Part shown: one piece after another, positions 23,637 through 33,122 of the stretch
Numbering within the stretch: position 1 is the first letter of the stretch
Layout of the letters: every line of letters starts with the position of its first letter
NCBI RefSeq assembly: GCF_026745355.1
Contig: NC_079209.1
Location: forward strand, 16,960,109-17,024,108
From: Beta vulgaris subsp. vulgaris
Lineage: Eukaryota > Streptophyta > Magnoliopsida > Caryophyllales > Amaranthaceae
DNA length: 64,000 nucleotides
Reading direction: 5' to 3'
Notes under the pieces: model-generated
Told to the model about the DNA's origin: nothing
Database searches by the model: none
The model's input: only the letters and a program-made list of their open reading frames with translations
Made by a program: the position numbers and the translations under genes

Positions 23637-26186
23637 TGTAATCCCCCATAATTTTAAAGGATATTATAAATATATTTAAGTATTTATATATTTATATTTA
23701 AACACAAACTAGTTTTGAAATGATTTGACCATTTAAAAAGGTTGACTATTTTAAAAGTCAAATGAAATTATTTTCATGACTTAATAAAGTTGAAAATATT
23801 TTTACTAAGCATGTTTTGATAAAAGTTTTAAATATTAATTTATATTGAAAAAGAAGTCTAATGGAATTGAGGAACCTAAAAATCCTAAAAGGATAAAAGG
23901 AAAAAAAGTCATGTTGATGATTAAAGTCCCAAATTATTTATCTTGTTCATCGTCAAATTTCATTAAACCTTATCACTTTTTCCTAAGCCCAAAAAGGAAG
24001 CCTTTTTATAAATATCCTAATACCCAATTATTTTACCCCACAGAAATTATTTTTCTCTCTCCTTCACACACCATTCACTTTCTTTTTCTCCTTCTCGGTT
24101 TTTATCTCTCCTCTTCGTTCGTTCCCTTCCTGTTCCTTTCAAACACTTTTCTTCTTGTTTAAGTAACGTTTCTTCTTCAACAAGAACGTCACAAAGAGTT
24201 TGAAACCACCAAGCAACCACCACTGGTGCTGCTGCCGTGGACTGTCCTTCTCGGGGCTTTCCTTCCTTCTCCTCTTTGTTGGTTGTTTTCTTTTCTTCTT
24301 CCTCAAGATTCCATAAAAGACTATATTTTTTATGTTTTCTTTTGTTTTTAATCATGATTATTAGTTTTAATATATAATCTTGATTTATATATAGTTTATA
24401 TTATAAGAATAAAATTCAGATTTGTTATTATGATTAGATTATAGTTTTAATTATGAAAACATAAATTTTTAGGGTTTTAATTGCTAGAAAAACCATAGTA
24501 GTTTATTAGATACTATGAAATCGATTTAGAATATGATTTTAAATATGTTTATATATGTTTAAAGGAGGTTTATTAATTTTTAAAGTTGCTGTAATTTCAG
24601 AAAGGTTTTATTTATGGAGTTTTAAGAGTTTTTAATTACTAGTATGGTAGTACTATGCTAGGAATTAAAAATAATTGAAGTTTTGATATTAAAATCAACT
24701 TTTAAACGTATTTAGAGGGGATTTTAAATGATTTAGAGCTGCTATAATTTTTATTTAAGATTATTAATTTCGGTTATGTCGTTTTCTAGGTGGAGAATAT
24801 TTCGTAGGGAACTTTTAGAAAGTTAAAAGTGGCCTACAGGCTAGTTTACACGAGGTCCGTATATAATTGCGTGCTATGTGATTAATATCATGTTTAAGAT
24901 ATTTTTAGTATCATGTATAGGAACTTATTATGTTCATATATATATGATTTCCGGTATTTGGTTGTTACATATTTTATGCCTGTGTGTAAGCATGTGATTT
25001 GAGATTTATTATGATACTAGATTGTATGTTTGTATGGAATATTTGATACAAGCTAAAAAAAAGTTTATTTATTAATTCGCATGTGGAATTGATATACGTT
25101 TTAGAGATTGAATCATGTTATCCATGTATTCTTGGCAAGTATTATTTTTATTATCTTATGAGGACGGTGGGCCTTATTTGGTAAGTTGGAGTTATGCCTA
25201 TATAAAGGTAAGTTGGATTGTTGGCTAGGTTCAACAAATAAAATGGATTGGATTAAAGGAAGTAATTTTGGATTGTAAGTTGTGATCCCTTATTAAATTC
25301 TAAGATAAAAAAAGTTCATTTGTGATTATCTGATTATTATTACTGTGTTGCCTGTATGTGTGTGTCATCAGAAGTAATAATTGGTAATTAACGTAAAGTG
25401 TGACGATAATAGTTGTAGACTTTAGACTAGTGCACGTCTAGAGTTGGACATTAGAAGTTGGGGTTATGGTGAGCGTGCCATGACTTTTTCTAGGAGATGG
25501 ATTGATCCTCATTCCTCTTTGATTTCAAAGGTTCCTCGATATCGTAGGTCATTCGGGAATACGTAGTGGCTCACGTATTCCGTCTTCGTAATGAAGGCAT
25601 GGTTGGTGGGACAACTCAGGGTCCAATAACTATTCCATTTAAAGTAATAAAAAGATGTTTAGAGTTTAGTTCAGTAAAAGTTGTCTGCAGAATATTATAT
25701 GATCATTTATCCCTGCACGTTATTAGTAGTATCATGTTAGGGATCTTTATGTTTTAGTATGTAGTACTCAGCTTTGCTGATTACGTGCTTTGTTTGTGTG
25801 TGTGATCATGGCTTTGCCTTATTGATCCTGTGATGATCCTTTATGGTGAGCAGATTCAGTATAACATTGACATTAGAGGTTCGCAGATGTGCATCATTAG
25901 GGATCTGGAATGGAGAGAATGTGTAACTAGTATAGTTTACTTTCAACATTTGTTAAGAACCTATTTTATTTAGTTATTTGAGTTGGTTAAATTAGATTGT
26001 TTAAGTTCCAAACACCTTTTATTTATTTATTGAAGTTTTAATAAAGTTGAAGTTAGTTAATTGTTTTCCGCTGCAAAATTCTGAATAAGCCGATACGTTA
26101 TCACACGAGCGATAATACTTGGGTAATTCTCTACTTGTATCTTATAAAAGTATTTTTTAAAAAGAGAGAATTATCGGGGTGTTGCA
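23637..26186. mobile_element. Solo LTR (gypsy-like), 2550 bp
   Basis: Starts TGTAATCCCCCATAATTT and ends AATTATCGGGGTGTTGCA. The ends are inverted (TGTAATCCCCCATAATT versus TGCAACACCCCGATAATT). A perfect 5-bp duplication CTACG flanks it at 23632-23636 and 26187-26191. No PBS, coding or second LTR follows, so this is a solo LTR left by LTR-LTR recombination. Short open frames inside (for example 23845-24162) are not recognisable proteins. The first ~1.7 kb is also present in copy 1 from 12980. Confidence 0.88.
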
Positions 26187-26191
26187 CTACG

Positions 26192-27193
26192 GCCTCAAAA
26201 ACTTAGGGAAACAATGGTCTAACTGTGATGGACGTAGTTATCCATGCATTTACTCATTAGGCTATTTGCTCATTGACCACAGACTAGTTGGATTTCTCAT
26301 GCTCAACAGAAACTTACACTTGCACTCTCATCCCTGAATTTACTCCCTATTAACAGTTCCAATACCATAGTTTACTAGAAAGAATTGAGTAGATTGTAAT
26401 GGTCTAACTGGTGATTTGCTGCTAAACTAGAAAGTATTGAGTATATTGTATTTGAAGATAAAGAACCGTGTAATTTTCATTGTTATCTTGAATTTGATTT
26501 TCATTGTTAGTTGTAATTTTCAGCTTGTTGATTTCTTATTATAATGATACTATTAGCTTTGAATTATAGAGGAAGAATTCGGCCTGGAACATATTCATAA
26601 CTAATCATAAGTAGGAAAGGCGAATTAGGACTTAAGTGAATGAGGTTTGAATATTTCGGTTAATGTGGAGTCATTGAAATCAATTCAGATCTTCCAACAT
26701 GCCTAGCTCTACCTTGATGACCGTAATGAACATTAGTCCTGTTAATATTAATTAGTTTAAGATCAACGTACGAATGCTACATAGTAGCATAACTTGAGTC
26801 ATGCTAGTGTTTTTAGTCGGCGGAGCTAATGATGAAAAAGTCCTTGTCTTATCTTGTTAAATCTGGCTCTTGGCAGTTGCCACATGTTTCTTTTATGAGT
26901 CAATATGCTCTACAAATAGTCATATAAATTGATGTATATATATTCATTAATGGTTAAGGTTACGACACATACATAGGTTGTTTAGGTTCTTATCACACAA
27001 TATTATCTATTTTATAATGTGCTTTCAAACTGATTAGCTTTAAAGGACCTAAAGAGTAAGCAATCAAATACCTCTTGTGCCTGATGTGATACATGCATAC
27101 CTAAACAAGTTGAAGTTTATGTTTTGACATTGAATGCATAACTTATGGAGTAGTTGGGTTTTGTGTTAAATCAATAATTCTGAACTACATCAG
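26192..27193 (+). other. Non-coding interior of the Pack-CACTA, upstream of the MAPKK exon
   Basis: AT-rich, with no recognisable protein. It ends in a plausible splice acceptor (AACTACATCAG|GATTG) at 27193. Confidence 0.4.
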
Positions 27194-27346
27194 GATTGTC
27201 TGCTTGAACAACAATCAGATGCTAAAGATCTTGACTTTCAAGTTTCACTAGAGGATCTTGAGACTGTAAAGGTCATTGGCAAAGGAAGTGGCAGAGTAGT
27301 TCAGCTTGTTCGGCATAAAGGGGTTGGCAATTTTTTTGCTTTGAAG
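27194..27346 (+). pseudogene. MAP kinase kinase exon fragment (group A MKK-like)
   Basis: A 51-codon open stretch bounded by a splice acceptor (ACATCAG|GAT) and donor (AAG|GTAATT). It reads [20 protein letters not shown] followed by [14 protein letters not shown]. This matches the start of the kinase domain of plant MKK1/MKK2/MKK6-type kinases: glycine-rich loop GKGSSGVVQLV, here [11 protein letters not shown], and the ATP-binding Lys in ALK. The exon end after ALK fits my memory of the family gene structure. No other kinase exons (HRDLKPSN, DFG) are found downstream, so it cannot encode a kinase. I interpret it as a captured fragment. The MAPKK assignment is firm; the exact paralogue is not. 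Confidence 0.8.
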
Positions 27347-28091
27347 GTAATTGTATATGTGGCTATTTAATATGCAATAATCCACCACCTATGTGTAATT
27401 CTTAAATTGGATAGTAAAGTTTATATCAAAGATTCTTGAGACATGAGGAAACGTTAACCCTTCTTTCACCGTTGGAGGAGAATTATGAAGTAAAATCTAA
27501 AGGATCAAGTTTTATGTGGGTTAGGATCACTAAGTATAATTTATTAAAATAGGATGTCACTTGGTATAAATATTTTTTTGGCCTTCCACCAAATAGAAAA
27601 ACTAAAAGTAAGAGGCCACCATGCAGATTTCCCAAATTTTAATCTGCGTGATTGCATATTCCGAAATTATTTTTTGGCCAGTTTTGTATTACACCGTGTA
27701 GAGGATAAGATATTTTTTAGTCTGAAGTGTTTTTCTATGTTGGGTAAATGTAGAAACATTCTACCTTATATTACCAGTGCTCATGTTACTACTTAGATTT
27801 AAATCGTTAATGAATCCTTTTTTTTCCTGGAATGTGGAAGTAGATGATAATTGTTTGTATTAACTGGAATGTGGAAGTAGCTGGTAACTATTTGTATTCT
27901 GTGTCACCAGTCCTTTGTGTGTTAATTTGCATGGTGTTAGTGAAGGAACTAAAACCTTACATATTTTACTCGTGACTATGCATAATTCTTAATTAACTCT
28001 TGGTTCAATATAGTTCTTTCTATATGAAATCTCGTTTCTTAGTTGATTTTGGTAGTTTATACTATTATCCCTTCTTCATTGTGTTCATTTT
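27347..28091 (+). other. Intron-like sequence between the MAPKK and NET1-like exons
   Basis: T-rich, beginning with the GTAATT donor and interrupted by the copia element at 28092. It resumes at 30629 and ends with TTCTTCCAG at 30654. Short open frames here (27554, 28000) have no recognisable product. Confidence 0.45.
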
Positions 28092-28244
28092 TGTACAAGT
28101 GTGGGAAATAATTATGTTAACCTGTTGTAGGTCAACCTTGCATTCAATATATATAGTGTTTACAATACAGACCTATGACTATGAAAGTACCCTTCTACCC
28201 TTTACAATATAATATTATCCCTTTACATATAATATTATCCAATA
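28092..28244 (-). repeat. 3' LTR of the copia element
   Basis: 153 bp; TGTACAAGTGTGGGAAATAA on the plus strand. Near-identical to 30476-30628 with a few substitutions. Confidence 0.9.
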
Positions 28245-28251
28245 CACCCCC

Positions 28252-30385
28252 TCAATCTGTACGGGGTGAAACAACGGATAGATTGGTACGATGTTTAGTA
28301 AATAAGTTAGTGGATAGGCCTTTAGTAAAGATGTCTGCAACCTGAGACTGTGTAGGAACATGTCGAACAATAAGACCTCCCATGGCAACCATTTCTCGAA
28401 CAAAGTGATAGTCAACATCGATATGTTTGCTACGATCATGGTGAACTGGATTAGCAGTGAGATAAGTAGCAGAGACATTGTCGCAATAGACAATCACAGG
28501 AGGACGGAGAAAATGACCAATGTCAGCAAGAAGTTGCTTGAGCCAAATAGTTTCTACAGCTGTGTAGGCAACTGCCCTGTATTCAGCTTCAGTGGAGGAT
28601 TTGGAGACAGTAGGTTGCTTTTTAGAAAGCCAGGAAATTAAATTCTTCCAAAGAAAAACAACATAGCCAGTAGTAGAACGATGTGTGTCAGGACACCCTG
28701 CCCAATCTGCATCAGAATAGGCAATAATAATAGTAGGAGAGCTGTTGCTGTATAAATACATCCCATAATCCAAAGTGCCTGCAGATATCTGAAAATTCTT
28801 TTCACAGCATGAAGGTGAGTAGTACGAGGAGCATGCATAAACTGGGACACCATATTAACTAGGGGAGAAAGTTATTCGGATAAAATCCAAAATCCAATCC
28901 AATCCAATTTGAATTAGTAATTCGGATTGGATTCGAACTATGTTCGGATTGGATTCGGATTGAGATTTTTTGAAAAATTGGATTTTCGGATCGGATTGGA
29001 TTGAGGGTAATTGGATCCAAAAAATCCAATATAACCGAATAGTAATATGCCTTGTATTATGTATATGGATTGGATTTAAGTGCTTAACTGATTTTTTATT
29101 ATAAAAAAACCTACTCCATAGCCCAATACACATAACACTTCAATCCTTCCCCTAAAACACTAACTGCAATTAATTCCTCATTTCCTAAATCTACTAGGCT
29201 GCTGTTGTGCTTAATTTATTTCATCGAAAAACTAGAGTTTTCAAAAAATTGGATTTTTGGATCGGATCCAATCTAGAGTATGAAATTATGGATTGGATTG
29301 GATCGGATTCAAACCCTAATTAGTTTGGATTCGGATTGAAAAATTGAAATCCAAATTTTATTCGGATCGGATTGGATTAGGCACTAATCCAAACCGCACA
29401 CCGAACTTTCACCCCTAATATTAACAGCATAAGCAATATCAGGACGAGTCATAGTTAAGTACTGCAATGCACCAACCATACTACGATAATCTATGGGATC
29501 AGCAAGAAGTTCTCCATCAAGCAGAGACAATGTTACTCTAGAGACAACAGGAGTGGTAACTGGTTTAACAGTATGAAGATGGAATTTACGAAGTAAATCA
29601 GAAACATACTTATGTTTAGATAAAAATAAACCAAAGGGAGTACGCACAACCTGTACACCTAAGAAATAATGAAGTTCCCCTAAATCCTTCATAGCAAATT
29701 GAGAAGAAAGAACAGAGATGAATTTGGCAACAAGAGGAGGACTACTACCAGTAAGGACAATGTCATCGACATATAAGAGAAGAATAATGAGATGACCACG
29801 ATATTTGAGAGTGAACATAGAAGTGTCACAACCGCTGCACTTGAAACCAATAGATAAAAGAAAGTTGCTAAACCGGGAGAACCAGGCCCTAGGAGCCTAT
29901 TTAAAACCATAAATGGACTTTCTGAGACGACAAATATGAGTAGGTTTAGAGGGATGAATAAAACCCGGAGGTTGACGCATATAAACCTCTTCATTAAGAA
30001 AACCATGAAGAAAAGCATTTTTGACATCTAACTGACGAATAGACCATTTAAGAGAAACTGCAATTGTAAGAACCAAGCGAACAGTAGTAGGTTTAACAAC
30101 AGGACTAAAGCTTTCAAAGTAATCAATACCTGCCTGCTGGTGATTGCCAAAAACAACAAGTCTGGCCTTGAACCGCTCCACCGAACCATCAGAATGATAT
30201 CTAATCCTGTAAACCCACTTACAACCAAGTAAATTCTTATCATAGTTGCGAGGTACCAACTCCCATGTGTCATTTCTAATCAAAGCATTATATTCATCTA
30301 ACATAGCTTGACGCCAACGTGAGTCTTTAGACGCTTGTTTAAAATTAGTAGGTTCAGACTCAATTATATCAGTTTTTAAGTTCAT
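28252..30385 (-). pseudogene. Copia RT-RNase H coding remnant
   Basis: Minus-strand reading, once the hAT insert is skipped, covers the following. The RT entry is [20 protein letters not shown], then [20 protein letters not shown] and [12 protein letters not shown] to 29897. After one stop comes LYVDDIVLTGSS (catalytic YVDD) near 29750-29785, then FAMKDLGELHYFLGVQV and TRPDIAYAVN. After the insert come MVSQFMHAPRTTHLHAVKRI, SDADWAGCPDTHRSTTGYVV, KSSTEAEYRAVA and the end at 28252. It contains at least one internal stop, the hAT insertion, and no upstream domains, so it could not move on its own. Confidence 0.92.
28860..29417. mobile_element. hAT-type MITE inside the copia element
   Basis: Ends TAGGGGAGAAAGTTATTCGG and, read inward from the right, TAGGGGTGAAAGTTCGGTGT. 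A perfect 8-bp duplication ATATTAAC lies at 28852-28859 and 29418-29425, diagnostic of hAT. The interior is built from GGATTGGATTCGG/AATCCAATCC repeats. Removing it together with one duplication restores an uninterrupted copia reading frame across the site, so it inserted into a then-open frame. Confidence 0.92.
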
Positions 30386-30475
30386 GAATATTTTAGGCTT
30401 GGAAGAAAAAAAATGATGAGAGAGAAAAGAAGTCTCTTTTTTTTTCTTTTTAGGAAATCTCTGGCTGTGATACCA

Positions 30476-30628
30476 TGTACAAGTGTGGGAAATAATTGTG
30501 TTAACCTGTTGTAGGTTAACCTGGCATTCAATATATATAATGTTTACAATACAGACCTATGACTATGAAAGTACCCTTCTACCCTTTACAATATAATATT
30601 ATCCCTTTACATATAATATTATCCAATA
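30476..30628 (-). repeat. 5' LTR of the copia element
   Basis: 153 bp. On the minus strand it begins TATTGGATAATA and ends TTGTACA. It is followed by the PBS TGGTATCACAGCC (30463-30475). A related LTR is at 62562-62732. Confidence 0.9.
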
Positions 30629-30654
30629 ATTTTCATGGGTCATTTTTCTTCCAG

Positions 30655-31115
30655 TTCACAAGGCAGTGGAATTAGCAGGAAAGGTCTGAAACAGCTTCAC
30701 AGTATGTTCCGCTTAGATGATGTTTTGCCTCAAGAGTCAAGTTATGTAGATGGCAAGTCTAAAGGTGGTGGTGCGTGGAATGAGGGAGAAAATTTTGGGG
30801 AGGTTTATTGTCTCAGCTATCAAAAGAGAATCAAAAAGTTAAAGAGTTAGGTTCTTAAAGAATCTGAGCGAGCAATTAAGGCGAAAAGAGAACTAGAAAC
30901 TTAAAGTGTCCCTTGCTGAGCTTGAAGCTGGAAAATATGTCATTTCCTTCATTTCCAGCAGACTCTGGAGTTTGGATAAGCTATCTAAGCTGGAAAAGAC
31001 CTTAATCATGCCCAAAAAGATTACAGATATAATGATGCACAAGTGTGTGAAGCAAAGATTGAAATTCAAGCATCGAAAGAATCCGCCGAATATATGGAAG
31101 CTAGGTGAAAGAGAT
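30655..31115 (+). pseudogene. NETWORKED1-like coiled-coil exon fragment
   Basis: Follows a splice acceptor TTCTTCCAG. The first 63 codons read SGISRKGLKQLHSMFRLDD..., and after a stop come VLKESERAIKAKRELET, VSLAELEAGK and, in another frame, LDKLSKLEK, DLNHAQKDYRYNDAQVCEAK. The repeated pattern ESER.(A)KAE..I..LK..L..LE..K..LLQYQQSLEKLS.LE.. is that of the long coiled coil of plant NET1 actin-binding proteins. The RKGLKQLN-type linker precedes it in that family too. Stops and frameshifts interrupt it. I read it as a captured fragment of a NET1-type gene. The coiled-coil assignment is good; the family name is from memory, so confidence is moderate. Confidence 0.6.
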
Positions 31116-31369
31116 GTAGAGTGATTTATTGGATACTTATGTAGGTAGAAACTAAAAAACATGAATTTTTTTAGTATATTAGTTAATAGATTTATAATTA
31201 TGTACTTTGTAAATTTGCCCATGAGCATGAAAATTACTATGCATATTTTTTCTTTAGGGTATAAGATTCCAAAAAAGAATATGAAATGTATTGTTTTTTA
31301 TATATGTTGATCTACTACTATTACAAAACTGCTAAGGTATTGGAATTGTATTAGCTACTGAGGCGTAAG

Positions 31370-31745
31370 GTGTTGCAATAGGTGCTAAAATGAAATGAAT
31401 TTCCAAAAAAGGTGTTGCAATAGCTATATGATTGTGTTGCAATATATATGGAGTTGTTGCAGTAGATGTAGAATTGGGACATACAATGAGTAGTATACGC
31501 GTTGCAATAGCTATAAGATGGTGTTGCATTAGACATAGACGTGTTGCAATAGGTTGTATAGCTAATGCAACGACTATTGACCCCTATTGCAAGGACTTTC
31601 TAGTAGATGTTGCAATAGGACTAAGAGTCATTGCATTAAGTCTAATGCAACGGCAGCAACAACAACGGTTGTAGGACTGTTGCAATAGCTCTACTGCAAC
31701 AGTTTTTGGTTCTATTGCAACGACCTTTAAGTGTTGCAATAGCTC
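31370..31745. repeat. Subterminal TGTTGCAATAG repeats, right end of Pack-CACTA
   Basis: About fifteen copies of GTTGCAATAG or GTTGCAATAGCT, in both orientations near the centre, occur at ~25-35 bp spacing. They end in TTTATGTAGTAGTG at 31760. A left-end-like CTACTACTATTACAAAAC also occurs at 31312, so a short 450-bp CACTA MITE (31312-31760) is an alternative reading. Its flanks do not give a 3-bp duplication. Confidence 0.7.
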
Positions 31746-31763
31746 ATTTATGTAGTAGTGATA

Positions 31764-32370
31764 TTTGTAATTCCATTGTAAACAAATAGATAAATTATGT
31801 CAAGATAAAATAAATATCAGGAAAAATATAAAAAAATGCAACCCTCATAATAGCACTCTTGGAAAACAACTAAAGTGACGATTGACGCTCGTTCAACATA
31901 TCAAAATTATCAATAACGAACTTCATGGTAATACTCTTATAAAGTTATGTTTTTCTTCTGTAATTTTTTTTAGTTTGCTTACTTGAAATCTTGGCACTAT
32001 TTATAATTACAGAGGATCTTCTAAATTCTTCTCAATATATAAGAAAAAATATATTGTCATGTGGAGTCTTCTTTGATTCGGTCTCAAGATTTTTTTTAAT
32101 AGTATTCAGTCGTTATAATTTTTACTTATATATATATATATATATATATATGTGATGAGTCAAAACATACAAACTAAAAAAATATAAAGGGCGTGCAAAT
32201 TAAATTTCAATTAAACAAAAAAAATGATAAAACCAACAAAATCTGTAAAAGATTACCATTTACCACTAACAAGTAAACGAAAAAAAACCTCTCAAAAAAA
32301 AGGAAAACGAAAAAAAGAGAAAAAGAAAGAGAAAAATAACTTGTCGTAAGTCAAGTTGATCAATTCATAA
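31764..32370. other. AT-rich intergenic sequence
   Basis: No gene seen. A (TA)n run lies at about 32128-32152, and purine-rich stretches at 32280-32335. Confidence 0.5.
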
Positions 32371-32382
32371 AAGATGTGTGAT

Positions 32383-32610
32383 AAGGATGAGGAGCTAGCT
32401 CATGTGGTAGAGCACTCCCCTCTAATCCTTGAGGTCCGGGGTTCGATCCTTACCCCCAGCATTATGTTGGGGTATTTCCTTAGCATGCTTTGCATGCTTT
32501 ACCAGCCAATGTGCTGGTAGTTCCTACAAGGCTAGTAGCCTTGGTAGGGGTTAGCCCTTGGGCTGACTTAATTTCCTAATCAAAAAAAAAAAAATCAAAA
32601 AAAAAAATAG
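32383..32610 (+). mobile_element. tRNA-derived SINE with A and B boxes
   Basis: An A box (TAGCTCATGTGGTAGAGC, about 32396-32413) and a B box (GGTTCGATCC, 32440-32449) lie in a tRNA-like head. A ~140 bp body follows with TGCTGGTAGTTCC and GGCTAGTAGCC, then an A-rich tail. A perfect 12-bp target duplication AAGATGTGTGAT flanks it (32371-32382 and 32611-32622). It is transcribed by Pol III and mobilised by LINE machinery. The intact boxes, tail and TSD suggest a fairly young copy. It is not a functional tRNA, because no closing acceptor stem is present. Confidence 0.9.
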
Positions 32611-32675
32611 AAGATGTGTGATGAGAGATAAGATATGACATGATGCACAGACTTGTAGGGTGGCCCCACTTGTAG

Positions 32676-33115
32676 TCATTGTTGTTAAAATCTCAATCCG
32701 AATCTTACGATCCTACGATTCTACGTAGGATCTTAATTTTGTAGGATCTTTCGATCCTATCCAACCACAAAAAATCACATGGTAGAATCTTAATACGATT
32801 CTATGATCATACAACTTTGCGATCCGATCCTATCATAAAAAAATCATAAAGTAATTTGACATAATATATTTCTCCTATAAGATTGTGGTTGCATGTTATT
32901 TCAATCTTATAGTATTGGAAAACTATCACCATTTGTTAATGATATAAGTCATTATTAATTTATGTAAATGTTTAACATGAGTTTCTTACCATATGCTAGC
33001 ACAATTATCTATATTATACGAAATTGTAAGATCTTACTATCCTACGATCCGATACCACCGATTGGATCCCACCAACCCCCGCGATCCAAAGTAGGATCCC
33101 GATCCTGATAACATT
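32676..33115. mobile_element. hAT-like MITE
   Basis: The left end is CATTGTTGTTAAAATC and the right end read inward is AATGTTATCAGGATCGG. Flanks ACTTGTAG and ACTTGTAC (from 32668 and 33116) form an 8-bp duplication with one mismatch. The interior is full of ACGATCCTACGATT/AGGATC strings. The ends resemble the MITE at 63263-63640. Confidence 0.6.
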
Positions 33116-33122
33116 ACTTGTA

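Larger units (their letters stand above)
22281..25342 (+). repeat. Duplicated block, copy 2 (parental)
   Basis: Matches 11621-14688. Differences are scattered single bases and small indels (for example T-run length at ~23601, ATAAAAAAAG versus ATAAATTAAAGAAG near 25307). Unlike copy 1, the LTR here is complete and has both target duplications. Copy 2 therefore looks like the source and copy 1 a truncated duplicate. Confidence 0.9.
28092..30628 (-). mobile_element. Internally deleted copia element with both LTRs
   Basis: Two 153-bp LTRs (28092-28244 and 30476-30628) enclose the element, and a 5-bp duplication ATTTT flanks it (28087-28091 and 30629-30633). On the minus strand the LTR ends CTTGTACA and is followed by TGGTATCACAGCC, an initiator-Met PBS. 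A purine tract GAGGGGGTG precedes the other LTR. Only RT and RNase H remain inside; gag, protease and integrase have been lost. A 558-bp hAT MITE sits in the RNase H side. Confidence 0.92.
22332..31760 (+). mobile_element. Putative Pack-CACTA carrying host-gene fragments
   Basis: The left end is [T]ACTACTACATTTTGAAGC. The right end read inward is CACTACTACATAAATGAGC. The left end has lost only the first C. The flanking 3 bases are ATA on both sides (22329-22331 and 31761-31763), as for a CACTA insertion. Both subterminal regions carry multiple TGCAACA motifs, in opposite orientation. No transposase is present. The interior holds a promoter/5'UTR-like region, a MAPKK exon and a NET1-like exon. 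It was later interrupted by a 2550 bp solo LTR and a 2.5 kb copia with its own hAT insert. Subtracting these leaves ~4.3 kb. Each end and the TSD are seen directly. That both ends belong to one transposition unit is inferred. Confidence 0.65.

Noticed and set aside
28855..29133. 92-codon minus-strand frame
   Set aside because: It lies in the hAT MITE and reads its AATCCAATCC repeats.
31312..31760. A stand-alone 450-bp CACTA MITE
   Set aside because: The left end CTACTACTATT is a poorer match and gives no 3-bp duplication. Pairing with 22332 gives ATA on both sides. It is kept as an alternative.
32396..32450. A tRNA gene
   Set aside because: A and B boxes are present, but no cloverleaf closes. 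The poly(A) tail and 12-bp duplication show a SINE.
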